This document shows positions 41,601 through 44,615 of a stretch of 64,000 bases of DNA, piece by piece (within the stretch, counting starts at the first letter, position 1; every line of letters begins with the position of its first letter). The stretch is from Armigeres subalbatus (taxonomy: Eukaryota > Arthropoda > Insecta > Diptera > Culicidae), in NCBI RefSeq assembly GCF_024139115.2, contig NC_085141.1, forward strand, positions 400,107,591 to 400,171,590, written 5' to 3'. Under the pieces are notes generated by a model that was not told the origin of the DNA, made no database searches, and saw only the letters and a list, made by a program, of their open reading frames with translations. A program made the position numbers and the translations under genes.

Positions 41601-42027
41601 CGTAGCAATACAATGGATATAAGTGAATTCGTGAAGTCAAGTCAAGTACTTTATTTATTTATTTATTTATTTATGAGTTGTCGACTGTTATGCAAATCCG
41701 ATGCGACAGAAAGATATTTGATCTAAATATATTTAATGTATCACAAATGTGATGTTTAGTTTGACAAAAAACTTGAAAAATGGGGACAAATCGCATTTAA
41801 ATTTCATGGAATTTTTAAACTGCGTTTTTTTTTATGTCGTGTGTCAGATGCTATCGGTTTCGTAACATTATTCATCCCATTACCCAGCAAGTGCTGTGTT
41901 CGTTTTACCCACATTTTAAACCAATCTGTCCCCCCTAATACAGCCAAATTGTCTTCTTACCTGCCATGGCGACAAATGCCACGTGAAAGACGGTCCTACT
42001 GAAATCAACGTGCCTGCTAATCCGCAT
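5547..42027 (-). CDS. secreted cysteine-rich protein, five-exon gene, 3' end missing
   Basis: Gene model built by hand: coding exons 42027-41961, 34314-34179, 20333-20191, 6928-6634 and 5661-5547, all on the minus strand. Lengths 67+136+143+295+115 sum to 756 nt, or 252 codons with no stop. Intron phases are 1, 2, 1, 2 and 0 and agree at every junction. The product starts with a signal peptide (residues 1 to about 27, hydrophobic core [15 protein letters not shown]), followed by 12 cysteines including a CC pair split by an intron, and a Gln/His/Asn-rich linker. This suggests a secreted, disulfide-bonded protein. Introns of 7646, 13845, 13262 and 972 bp are filled with transposons. The final donor at 5546 shows that at least one more exon exists. 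I do not recognise a named family; the spacing of CCxFxxY, C and CG recalls conserved insect secreted proteins, but that is inference. Confidence 0.88.
5895..5975. repeat. short dispersed repeat, copy 1
   Basis: TGTCTTTATTAGCGAGACTT, then CAGCTCTGGGTTGGCTCGTC after a poly-T run. A second copy at 59045-59110 reads ATGTCTTTATTAGGGAGACT and GATGGCTCGTCTC. The poly-T side may be the tail of a retroposon on the minus strand. Family not identified. Confidence 0.55.
6634..6928 (-). CDS. exon 4 of the cysteine-rich gene, with Q/H/N-rich linker
   Basis: Acceptor CCCGTTACAG with a pyrimidine tract, donor TTTGCTG|GTAAGT. The exon reads [19 protein letters not shown], then a Pro/Thr segment ([15 protein letters not shown]), a Gln/His stretch ([15 protein letters not shown]), an Asn run and an acidic EDAEEER, ending in KTVC before the split second cysteine. 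The first and last parts look like a folded cysteine domain; the middle is a low-complexity insertion, likely a flexible loop. An alternative in-frame acceptor (CTTTCTTAG) lies 10 bases into the exon, with the alternative start at 6918. An internal ACG|GTGAGG also resembles a donor, so a shorter isoform is conceivable. Confidence 0.9.
7391..7532. mobile_element. palindromic MITE, GTCTAAGACGAG family
   Basis: Termini CAACTGTCTAAGACGAGTTT and the reverse complement AAACTCGTCTTAGACAGTTG are perfect inverted repeats that extend further inward. The centre contains CACTGAAGACGGCCTTACAG and TGAGGTCAAAATACGTGTTT, which are shared with the copies at 12.4, 29.7 and 63.2 kb. One side of the larger hairpin is missing here. 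Confidence 0.85.
7733..7864. mobile_element. small MITE with CTTGCACC termini
   Basis: Left end CTTGCACCTATAATGGTGCA and right end TTCCCATTAGTGGTGCAAG form inverted repeats of about 38 bp, with mismatches, around a 60-bp centre. No coding capacity. Confidence 0.65.
7865..9473. other. intronic sequence, nothing recognised
   Basis: Part of the 13.3-kb third intron. AT-rich sequence without a recognisable protein or repeat family. Short open frames near 8690-8911 and 9225-9419 have no domain signature or splice context that I can support. Confidence 0.5.
9474..9722 (-). mobile_element. Feilai-type SINE, B-box deleted
   Basis: On the minus strand it reads GCGCGGCTACAAAGCAAGAC, then the body TTGTCTCGACTTCCCTGGGC, GCTAACACGATGATAC-type sequence on the opposite strand, and a tail of AAGAAGAAGAAG. 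It matches the copy at 11659-11942 along its length except that about 40 bp holding the GGGTTCGATTCCC B box is missing between CAAGACCAT and TTTCGG. Feilai is a tRNA-related SINE known from Aedes aegypti; assignment to it is from recall of that family. Confidence 0.8.
10400..11353. repeat. 24-bp minisatellite GGAGGAATTCCTGGAGGAAC
   Basis: From about 10931 there are around 17 nearly identical 24-bp units, GGAGGAATTCCTGGAGGAAC plus TTCC, preceded by 500 bp of decaying versions. Because 24 is a multiple of three, all frames stay open: the plus strand would give repeated LEELPEEF and the minus strand repeated SGSSSRNS. Variants occur at single bases (GAATTCATGG, CTGAAGG, CTAGAGG). Array inside intron 3; not a gene. 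Confidence 0.95.
11659..11942 (+). mobile_element. Feilai-type tRNA-derived SINE
   Basis: Begins TAGCCGCACCGTGCTTCAGT with an A-box region, and has a clear B box in GGGTTCGATTCCC, followed by the body TTGGAAATTGTCTCGACTTC and CACTAAGCTGCGAGGCGGC, ending GATGTAATGCCAATGAAGAG. It is the fuller of the two copies here, the other being inverted at 9474-9722. The internal Pol III promoter boxes suggest how it was transcribed. Confidence 0.85.
12371..12729. mobile_element. long palindromic MITE, CACTGAAGACG family
   Basis: Outer arms ATTATTTTGAGCTTTTTAGT and the matching AACAGCTTAAAATAAT, then inner arms GAGACACTGAAGATGACCTT / GTCGTCTTCAGTGTC and TACAATTAAGTGGTGG / its inverse. The centre at about 12505-12590 is non-palindromic. 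It shares internal sequence with the copies at 7.4, 29.7 and 63.2 kb. A transcript crossing it could form a hairpin of roughly 120 bp. Confidence 0.85.
12730..13569. other. AT-rich intronic stretch
   Basis: Very AT-rich, with scattered TAACAAAATATG-like words near 13110-13320 and no recognisable coding or RNA feature. Confidence 0.5.
13570..13975 (+). pseudogene. R1-clade LINE ORF1 (gag) remnant, 5' part
   Basis: The plus strand reads [14 protein letters not shown] and later [15 protein letters not shown] with stop codons between, the latter resembling the region before the zinc knuckles of R1-clade gag proteins. It breaks off exactly at SYAD where a 605-bp insertion begins and resumes at 14584. 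Frameshifts and stops show it is dead. Such ORF1 proteins bind RNA in the retrotransposition particle. Clade assignment is from family recall. Confidence 0.7.
13976..14580. mobile_element. 605-bp insertion splitting the R1 gag remnant
   Basis: The block starts CCAAGCAGCATG and ends GTATTGCTTGGG, giving short inverted ends CCAAGCA. It is flanked on both sides by GAC (13973-13975 and 14581-14583), and removing one GAC plus the block rejoins the gag remnant as SYAD-VLKAL. Inside is a tRNA-like B box (GGTTCGATTCCCGG near 14390) and a hairpin near 14535-14570. The exact element edge is uncertain by one base. Confidence 0.65.
14584..14970 (+). pseudogene. R1-clade LINE ORF1 (gag) remnant, zinc-knuckle part
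   Basis: Continues the gag remnant after the insertion: [20 protein letters not shown], then [20 protein letters not shown], a frameshift, and a CCHC-like knuckle region [14 protein letters not shown] followed by [11 protein letters not shown]. The first cysteine of the knuckle is replaced by a TGA stop. R1-clade gag proteins carry several CCHC knuckles that bind RNA. Confidence 0.75.
15230..15600. repeat. tandem GGCAAATGCGTTCATT array, left block
   Basis: Units of about 58-65 bp, with the sense TTTGCCTTATACTGGGCAAA, TGCGTTCATTTGAAGAAGGC and ATTATCTCC. The same units continue at 16225-16850 and line the arms of the foldback element at 22604-24577. A Jockey-clade gag fragment sits between the two blocks. 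Confidence 0.8.
15700..16222 (+). pseudogene. Jockey-clade LINE ORF1 (gag) fragment
   Basis: An open stretch from 15924 reads [40 protein letters not shown] and [15 protein letters not shown]. This is the region preceding the zinc knuckles in Jockey/Juan-type gag (PRE_C2HC-like fold, nucleic-acid binding). Upstream, [16 protein letters not shown] belongs to the same protein but is separated by a small tandem duplication of TTTAATTTCG near 15845-15880, which brings stops. The fragment ends abruptly at repeat sequence, with no knuckles and no reverse transcriptase. Confidence 0.8.
16225..16850. repeat. tandem GGCAAATGCGTTCATT array, right block
   Basis: Continuation of the array at 15230-15600, more degenerate: CTTTGAAAGAAGGGATCATA, TCCTCCTTTGCC, AACGAGCAAATGCC. 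Interspersed are TTTTTTTACACGG and AAAAAAAACCTGG stretches at about 16570 and 16735 that form an inverted pair, suggesting a small nested palindrome between them. Confidence 0.75.
17215..17356. repeat. short tandem array CATTATGCCAAATGAC
   Basis: About nine units of 14-16 bp (ATTATGCCAAATGACC, ATTATGCCAAACGGCC). It is preceded by GATTACACAACTATTATGCC, reminiscent of the GATT...ACAA termini of the two foldback elements. Related words (GGCATAATGGTCGTTTGGC) occur at about 55515-55600 inside the second foldback element. No matching right end was found. Confidence 0.8.
17455..17965. repeat. ATCGATTAATCG-rich array with 194-bp duplication
   Basis: Dense clusters of ATCGATTAATCGAT-like words on both strands. 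A 194-bp segment is duplicated in tandem: CGGGATTTTACGACAACTC occurs at 17594 and again at 17788, and the copies differ by only a few bases (CTTCGATTAA against CTTCGTTTAA), so the duplication is recent. Non-coding. Confidence 0.9.
18417..18614. mobile_element. 198-bp MITE, copy 1, with 8-bp target duplication
   Basis: Inverted repeats of about 35 bp begin AAAAGATATTTTAGTTACTA at the left and end TAGTAACTAAAATATCTTTT at the right. The flanks are identical 8-mers, ATACAGAC at 18409-18416 and at 18615-18622. An 8-bp duplication is typical of hAT-group transposition. A second copy of the same 198-bp length is at 58187-58384. No coding capacity; it was moved by a transposase supplied elsewhere. 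Confidence 0.93.
18640..19002. repeat. dispersed repeat beside the MITE, copy 1
   Basis: Contains GGTTCTGACCACCCTAGGAA, CTTTGTAGAAGACGG and TACACTAGCGC, matched at 58030-58160 by GGTTTTGACCACCCGAGAAA, CTTTGTAGAAGATGG and TACACTAGCGCCACC. The hAT fragment that follows is inserted into its CACTAGCG word. Confidence 0.65.
19003..19545 (+). pseudogene. hAT transposon fragment with ZBED-like transposase
   Basis: The 5' terminus CAGCTTTTCCCAACCGG looks like a hAT end, next to CACTAGCG, the possible target. Inside, after decayed sequence, an open stretch reads [36 protein letters not shown], and further on NYIKPGVLN. This resembles the core of ZBED5/FAM200-like hAT transposases (GSRSGFxxxI, HCxxHR), which cut and paste DNA. 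Several frames are needed and no complete protein remains. A related fragment lies at 54455-54760. Confidence 0.75.
20191..20333 (-). CDS. exon 3 of the cysteine-rich gene
   Basis: Acceptor ATTTTTTCACAG. The exon completes a proline codon and reads [32 protein letters not shown] and [15 protein letters not shown] with three cysteines. Its 3' edge is AAG|GCACGT: a GC donor is needed to join in frame to DFLRHAPC of exon 4. A GT donor four bases further (GGCAC|GTACGT) joins in frame only if exon 4 starts at 6918, giving QEGTHAPC instead of [10 protein letters not shown]. The first form keeps the better acceptor, so I prefer it. Confidence 0.9.
20345..22595. other. intron 2 sequence, nothing recognised
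   Basis: A long stretch without a recognisable domain. Open frames at 21744-22373 on the plus strand have ordinary composition but no motif. A donor-like ACG|GTAAGT on the minus strand near 21019 has no supportable exon behind it. Confidence 0.45.
22604..24577. mobile_element. complete foldback element A with 8-bp target duplication
   Basis: Termini GATTGTACGACAATTCCCC (22604-22622) and GGGGAATTGTCGTACAATC (24559-24577) are perfect inverted repeats, flanked by CTAATGTC at 22596-22603 and 24578-24585. Each end carries a tandem array of ATTCGGGGAATTG-like words (12-14 bp units). Further in, both arms carry the 58-bp GGCAAATGCGTTCATT array in opposite orientation (22960-23470 and about 23820-24170). 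The left arm has since received a SINE. No transposase is encoded. The 8-bp duplication points to hAT-like mobilisation. Confidence 0.92.
22765..22945 (+). mobile_element. tRNA-derived SINE inside foldback element A
   Basis: GGCGATGGGTATGATTGCCG with the B box GAGTTCGATTCTCGG, the body GGAAGATACGGGAAAGCTTT, CACTAAGTTGTAAAACAGGC and CAGAGCCATTTAAGATGAAG. The same body is seen in the SINEs at 25218, 26752 and 38986. It lies between the terminal array and the inner array of the left arm and is absent from the right arm. Confidence 0.75.
25218..25436 (+). mobile_element. tRNA-derived SINE, 3' truncated
   Basis: Starts CTCCAATTAGCCTTGCGAGA with the A-box region AAGGCGTAGGATTGCC and the B box GAGTTCGATTCTC, then CATTCTCGACTTCATGGGC, ATAGTGTATCCATTG and CATACTCATGCAATGG. 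Same family as 26752-27044. It ends near GCTAAGCAGGCC, before the usual 3' end. Confidence 0.85.
25590..25670. repeat. dispersed repeat next to the RTE locus, copy 1
   Basis: TTCCTTTTCATTGCTTTG, GATGGGATGGAAACGG and GATGAAGTGCCGAACCG. Nearly the same 75 bp recurs at 47897-47970, immediately after the RTE element. Family unknown. Confidence 0.6.
25800..26700. repeat. 153-bp tandem array (array A)
   Basis: Six units: the word CCAAAC(C/T)ATTCTTGAGTTC recurs at about 25829, 25981, 26134, 26287, 26432 and 26585, so the period is 153 bp with one shortened unit. Each unit has CAGATCTTGGAGG, TTGTGTGTTAGTTGGAGA and CATCATTACAC. Divergence between units is high, so the array is old. Inside intron 2. 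Confidence 0.88.
26752..27044 (+). mobile_element. full-length tRNA-derived SINE with 13-bp target duplication
   Basis: A 293-bp insertion flanked by ACTTTATGGATCT at 26739-26751 and 27045-27057. Starts GCGAGTCTCCAGTTAGCC, has a decayed B box (GAGTACGATTTTCGG), the body GTATCCATTG / CATACTCATGCAATGG, and a 3' tail AGAAGAAGAAGAAG. The target word, ACTTTATGGATCTTCCC, is the terminus of the MITE family seen at 39102-39246, so it landed at the end of a MITE remnant. Confidence 0.92.
27060..27690. repeat. about 150-bp tandem array (array B)
   Basis: Four units with starts near 27121, 27276, 27421 and 27569 (GATATCGTAGAT or GACATCATAGAT). Each has TTGTTGATCGATTTGAATAT, ACTTTGGAGTGTCGTAGAT and GTCTATAATGGTGTACCGAA words. 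The phrase CTCAA...TTTGGAGTGTCGTAGAT recalls the CTCCAAA...TTGAG word of array A in reverse. Confidence 0.85.
28030..29080 (+). pseudogene. BEL/Pao-type LTR retrotransposon gag-pol remnant
   Basis: Fragments in all three plus frames. A knuckle-like [10 protein letters not shown] stands near 28050, protease-region debris at 28270-28560, and a stretch near 28730-28940 reading [30 protein letters not shown] and [16 protein letters not shown], typical of the segment just before the reverse transcriptase of BEL/Pao elements. Many stops and frameshifts; no LTR recognised on either side. Assignment is by family recall and is moderate. Confidence 0.6.
29090..29690. repeat. GGGGAGACTTGATCCCC-containing repeat
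   Basis: The words GGGGAGACTGGGTAGACTTG (29175), GGGGAAATTGATCCCTCTC (29376) and GGGGAGACTTGATCCCC (29541) recur with spacing near 165-200 bp in AT-rich sequence. No coding. Possibly decayed tandem or a MITE; family unknown. Confidence 0.45.
29691..29912. mobile_element. palindromic MITE, CACTGAAGACG family
   Basis: Arms of about 95 bp run from CACTTGGCATAAGACGAG to CTCGTCTTATGTCAAGTG through TACAATTAAGTGGTGG and GAAATACGTATCTGTCAAG, separated by about 30 bp that include AAGTCTAAGTCTAAGTCGAG. This is the most symmetric of the four copies. Confidence 0.92.
29920..31290 (+). repeat. polypurine GAAGTGA tract
   Basis: About 1.35 kb made almost wholly of GTGAGAAGTGAGAAATGAGA-like words, with a basic 7-bp step (GAAGTGA, GAGAAAT, GTGAGAT). 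The plus strand is nearly all purine plus T. Higher-order copies exist: AAGTGATAAGTGAGAGCCGA occurs near 30889 and 30990. The minus-strand frames rich in SHFSLLTSH are by-products. Confidence 0.95.
31428..31690 (+). pseudogene. possible LINE ORF1 N-terminal fragment
   Basis: An open stretch [40 protein letters not shown] is followed by basic [14 protein letters not shown]. The amphipathic helix with RRQNIxxELK resembles the N-terminal coiled region of mosquito LINE gag proteins. No knuckles or pol follow. A TA-rich palindrome with TCGATAC words follows at 31700-31780. Weak assignment. Confidence 0.35.
32430..32478 (+). mobile_element. 5' fragment of a tRNA-derived SINE
   Basis: CTCGTGGCAGTGCGGTTTGC, GGCGCCGGTGGTCTGAACG resembles the first 50 bp of the SINE at 43586 (CTTCGTGGCCATGCGGTTAG, CGACGTCAATCGTCTAGACG). 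Truncated after the A-box region. Confidence 0.5.
32480..34178. other. intron 2 sequence, nothing recognised
   Basis: AT-rich sequence up to the donor of exon 2. No protein motif, RNA gene or paired repeat that I can support. Confidence 0.5.
34179..34314 (-). CDS. exon 2 of the cysteine-rich gene
   Basis: Acceptor CGCCGCATAG, donor TTTGCCC|GTAAGT. After completing a valine codon it reads [34 protein letters not shown] and [11 protein letters not shown] with three cysteines. The signal peptide probably ends near SVAQ, just inside this exon. Phase 1 at the 5' side and phase 2 at the 3' side match exons 1 and 3. A second AG (GCACAG|GTC) would also be possible but does not fit the phase of exon 1. 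Confidence 0.9.
34315..34975. other. start of intron 1 side, nothing recognised
   Basis: Includes the pyrimidine tract of the exon 2 acceptor. Near 34805 the words GTCGTAGGCCATCCAAACTG and CTCTGGAGTACATATC resemble a lone unit of the 150-bp array family. Confidence 0.45.
34976..35400. repeat. about 150-bp tandem array (array C)
   Basis: Three units keyed on GCCGATAAGATTTTACTCA-like words at about 35016, 35154 and 35307. They share CTACTACAGGCCTTT, TTCTCCAAAACG, GGAGTTCAGAA and CGATCTACCCGATCAACCAA. Spacing is 138 and 153 bp. Inside intron 1. Confidence 0.85.
36120..36560. repeat. about 149-bp tandem array (array D)
   Basis: Units with GACGATGAGGACATT, CTTGATTGATCTGGTAGATA, CCGTGGGCTGAATTCCAGAA and CGTTTTGGAGTACC. 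GAGGACATT starts at 36247, 36396 and 36458, so one full and one 62-bp partial period. The CTCAAG...TTTTGGAGTGCC word at about 36155 links it to arrays A-C. Confidence 0.85.
37035..38455 (+). pseudogene. R1-clade LINE reverse transcriptase remnant
   Basis: Successive frames read [75 protein letters not shown], then jump near 37715-37735 to [40 protein letters not shown] and [17 protein letters not shown], ending GHGCFR before a stop. This is the order of an R1-clade ORF2 from just before the RT through the thumb and beyond. The jump removes the palm segment that would hold the FADD box. At least four frame changes. It lies in intron 1, in antisense to the gene. Confidence 0.88.
38491..38620. 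mobile_element. palindromic MITE, AGGCACACCACT termini
   Basis: Left arm AGGCACACCACTTAATAC, AAAGCAACGCACAACTGTCA; right arm ATGACAGCTATGCGTTGC, TTTGAGTGGTGTGTCCT. Arms of about 55 bp with some mismatches around GCAGGCTGCGACGC. It follows the R1 remnant after about 35 bp. Confidence 0.85.
38986..39418 (-). mobile_element. tRNA-derived SINE split by a MITE
   Basis: On the minus strand it starts CCAGGGGTCTCCGGTTAGCC, with B box GAGTTTGATTCTTGG, then ACTATGCCCAGG on the plus side and a body matching the SINE at 26752. It is interrupted at CCATTGCATGAG by the 145-bp MITE at 39102-39246. Removing the MITE and one CAT restores the body as in the other copies. Confidence 0.88.
39102..39246. mobile_element. 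145-bp MITE with 3-bp CAT duplication
   Basis: Ends GGGAAGATCCATAAAGTACG and, read from the right, GGGGCCATCCACAAAGCACG: inverted repeats of about 20 bp with a few mismatches. It is flanked by CAT at 39099-39101 and 39247-39249; the uninterrupted SINE at 26752 has a single CAT at this point. A 3-bp duplication fits PIF/Harbinger-type transposition. The same terminus is found at 26739-27061. Confidence 0.88.
39420..41640. other. intron 1 sequence, no gene recognised
   Basis: AT-rich. TAATTCGACAA words near 39612 and 39780 may mark an old element. A tRNA-like stretch on the minus strand at 40405-40490 (GGGCCATGTGGTAGTATC, GGTTCGAGGCACC) has A- and B-box-like words but does not fold convincingly as a tRNA. 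An AAACCTACACTCC-type remnant near 41265 is weaker still. Confidence 0.45.
41650..41674. repeat. TTTA microsatellite
   Basis: About six perfect TTTA units, 290 bp from the donor of exon 1. Confidence 0.95.
41961..42027 (-). CDS. exon 1 of the cysteine-rich gene, signal peptide
   Basis: ATG at 42027-42025 in the context CAACCATGC (A at -3). The exon encodes [20 protein letters not shown] plus MA, then a G that joins TG of exon 2 to make valine. The donor is GCCATGGCAG|GTAAGAAG. The basic start and hydrophobic [15 protein letters not shown] core form a signal peptide, which agrees with the cysteine-rich, presumably extracellular mature protein. Phase 1 donor and acceptor agree. Confidence 0.87.
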
Positions 42028-42460
42028 GGTTGCGATGAGTTTTTTTTTGTTGCTCTACTCCCGTTTATTTGTGGTTGCAACGATGACGGGTGGCCGCAGT
42101 CTCTTAGCTGCCGCCGTTCTCGGTATAATTTTCCGAGGTTTTTCTGAGCTTGTACTTTCCTCTGAACCCGGGGCGACTGTGTGCTCGTGTTGTCGCAGGT
42201 CTACCCTTGCTTGGCTAACTAGGTACCACGATACTGTTTTATTAGCGTGATTTGTCTTGTTATTCGTATCCACTGCACTGTGTACTGCTGCTCCTTTTTT
42301 TCTATTCAAACCACACCAAATCAGTTTAATCCGGTCGTCGTGGCTGTTTCGGTTTCTCAAAGTTGTAACTACAGCTTCACTCGATACTTGCTTTACCTTT
42401 TCACTTCGTGGATTACTTCGTTTGCGGTTAACTAAATGTGAACTCGACCAAAATACTGAT
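42028..42460 (-). promoter_or_regulatory. probable 5' UTR and promoter of the cysteine-rich gene
   Basis: The sequence upstream of the ATG is GC-richer than its surroundings and free of recognised repeats, as expected for a first exon. An ATCAGT word at 42460-42455 on the minus strand matches the arthropod initiator and would give a 5' UTR of about 430 nt. No TATA box or convincing downstream element was seen. Tentative. Confidence 0.35.
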
Positions 42461-43083
42461 GCGATTGTTTAAAAGAATAAAACTCGTGGATAGACGTGAT
42501 AAATTTGGTCTAGCTACAGCTTCTGAAATTAGAAACATAGAATAAATTATATTAAAATCATTACGAAGAGAATAACGTCCAGCGAGCTTTTTATGATGTC
42601 TGTCTACTAGCAACAAGTTAAACATTAGTTTTTGTCGTCTTTTTTGTCAAGTCAATGTCAATAGGTTCTCGATTCAGTTCAATGGAATTGATCTTTCAAC
42701 ATGTTGATCTGAAGTTTTTCTTTTGCGATGTCTACTTAATGTTCGAACGAACAAGTTTTCTTATGAATTTTCCGCCCCACCATCTGGCGGTACATTATAG
42801 GTCCGTCATTATTTGTACTGTAAATGAAGTTTGCCGTTGCAGAATTATTTCAATTTACTCGAAGACGGTTGATGGTTGAAATGTGGAAAGTTAGATTTTT
42901 TTTTGTTCTCCCAGAACAGTTTGATTTACAATTAAGCTAAGGTATACATTCGCCGAACGAATTTATTGGTTTATTGAGTCATTTATTGAAATGACTTATT
43001 TTTCTTGCATAACAAAACATTCAATACAAGATGAAGTTTATAAAATGTCATGATTGGCTCGGCCGTACGAAAATCATTTTTTT

Positions 43084-43350
43084 GTTAAATATCTTGGCTG
43101 TGCATATGCACAGCACATGTTTCGAAATGGACAAATTGATATGAAATTTGCGATAAAGAATCCACGTGTCTTGGAGGAATTCGAACCCTCTACCTCCTAC
43201 TTTCTAGATAGGCGTTAGCTCTTTTTTGCAAATTGAATATCTTTCGGATGCTTGACCCTCAAAGACACGTGGATTCTTTTTTGCAAATTTCATATCAATT
43301 TGCCTATTTCGAAACACATGCTGTGCATATGCACAGCCAAGATATTCAAC
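43084..43350. repeat. 89-bp inverted repeat around a tRNA-like core
   Basis: Left arm 43084-43172 (GTTAAATATCTTGGCTGTGC, ATATGCACAGCACATG ... CCACGTGTCTT) and right arm 43262-43350 are near-perfect inverted copies. The 89-bp spacer, on the minus strand, reads GAGCTAACGCCTATCTAGAA, AGGTAGAGGGTTCGAATTCC, with a B box. A read-through RNA would form a hairpin with a tRNA-like loop. Confidence 0.88.
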
Positions 43351-43388
43351 AAAAAAAAATTAAACTTATTTCAGGGAAATATTTAGTC

Positions 43389-43565
43389 AAAACTTCTTCT
43401 TCAATGGCTCAACAATCCAACTGGAACTTGGCATTATTTTCAACTTAGTGTTCTATTGGAATTTCCACAATTATTAATTAAAAGCTTTCCTGTGCCGGGC
43501 ATTGTGTGTGCAAGCATGATGGATACACTATGCGCATTGAGGTATCAAGAATGTTTCGACTGACT
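43389..43565 (-). mobile_element. 3' half of a tRNA-derived SINE
   Basis: Plus-strand CCAACTGGAACTTGGC, TCAACTTAGTGTTCTATTGG, AAAGCTTTCCTGTGCCGGGC and GATGGATACACTATGCGC match the reverse complement of the SINE body at 26752-27044. The tRNA head is missing. Confidence 0.8.
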
Positions 43566-43585
43566 CTGCCATTTTATGCCGTATG

Positions 43586-43800
43586 GGCTTCGTGGCCATG
43601 CGGTTAGCGACGTCAATCGTCTAGACGCATGTACTGTGAAGTGTGGGTTCGATTCCCGCCACGGAAGGGAGAAAACTTTTCGTAAAGCAAAAAGTTCTCA
43701 ACTGGTCCACTGGGTGTAAATATCCTGTCCGTTGTCTCATGCTAGATGTTAAGTGTTTAGTCTGTGCGACCTATGGTCGAAGACGGTGATTCTGTTTTTT
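43586..43800 (+). mobile_element. tRNA-derived SINE with intact head
   Basis: GGGCTTCGTGGCCATGCGG, TTAGCGACGTC (A box) and GGGTTCGATTCCCGCC (B box), separated as in a tRNA with a long variable arm (serine-like), followed by a body with GTTCTCAACTGGTCCACTGG and CGACCTATGGTCGAAGACGG. A different SINE family from the Feilai-type copies. Ends at a T-run. Confidence 0.8.
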
Positions 43801-44359
43801 TTTATAAATGCTTCGCTTCAACCGGTACACGAGCTTATCTTTTCCTGGCACCACGAACCCCTGCATACAAATTTTGCCGTGTAGCTTCACGTGAAGGTAC
43901 GCTGACTAGACGTGTAGGTGGCATACCGCCATAATAGAATCCGCAACGTCTCATAATGTAGGCAAAAGCCATGAGCTACAATACGAGTTTTGAATAAGGC
44001 ATTACCAGAGCTGTTTTCCTTTTTCTTATAAATCCATTTACACCCGATGGGAATAAGGTTCGGTCGGCAGCTGAATCAACGACCAGGTTTCATTCCTCAT
44101 CACTGCTTCGTATTTTTTGTCATTGCGGCCATCCACAAATCCTGTTCGGAATTGTTTAGTGCTTCTTCGTGCTTTGGCGTAACTTAGGGGTGGGGGTGGG
44201 GGGCGCTCCTCAGACCCACTCGAGCCCCCCCTCCAATTTGAAAAACGAATTCCAAAATAGTATTTTTTATGTATCACAAACATATTTTCCTATTCTACCG
44301 TACACCAATTACGTAAGCATTTTTTTTTGGGTTTTTCAAACTGTCTGTTATTATTTTGA

Positions 44360-44460
44360 GATCCTCAAGACACTTCCATTTGGTGGAGGGGCTGGGAATC
44401 GAACCCATGACCATCCTCCTGTAAGGCGATCGTGCAGCCAACTACGCAACAGATTGTTTC
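44360..44460 (-). mobile_element. tRNA-like SINE head fragment
   Basis: The minus strand reads CTGTTGCGTAGTTGGCTGCA, CGATCGCCTTACAGGAGG and ATGGGTTCGATTCCCAGCCC: A and B boxes in tRNA spacing. No body recognised. It could also be an isolated tRNA pseudogene. Confidence 0.6.
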
Positions 44461-44615
44461 AATTGTAAATTATATATGGCTTGATTTAAATGTAGGGGAA
44501 CTGTTTCGTTTTCCATCTCCGCAACATATATTCGTCTCATCGCAAATCTCGTCGCTTCTTTTTGCTAACATGTGTGCTCAATGATAAAAAAATCACATAA
44601 ATAAGAAACAAACCA

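Noticed and set aside
43586..43665. Functional tRNA gene
   Set aside because: A and B boxes are good, but the acceptor stem does not pair and a SINE body follows directly.
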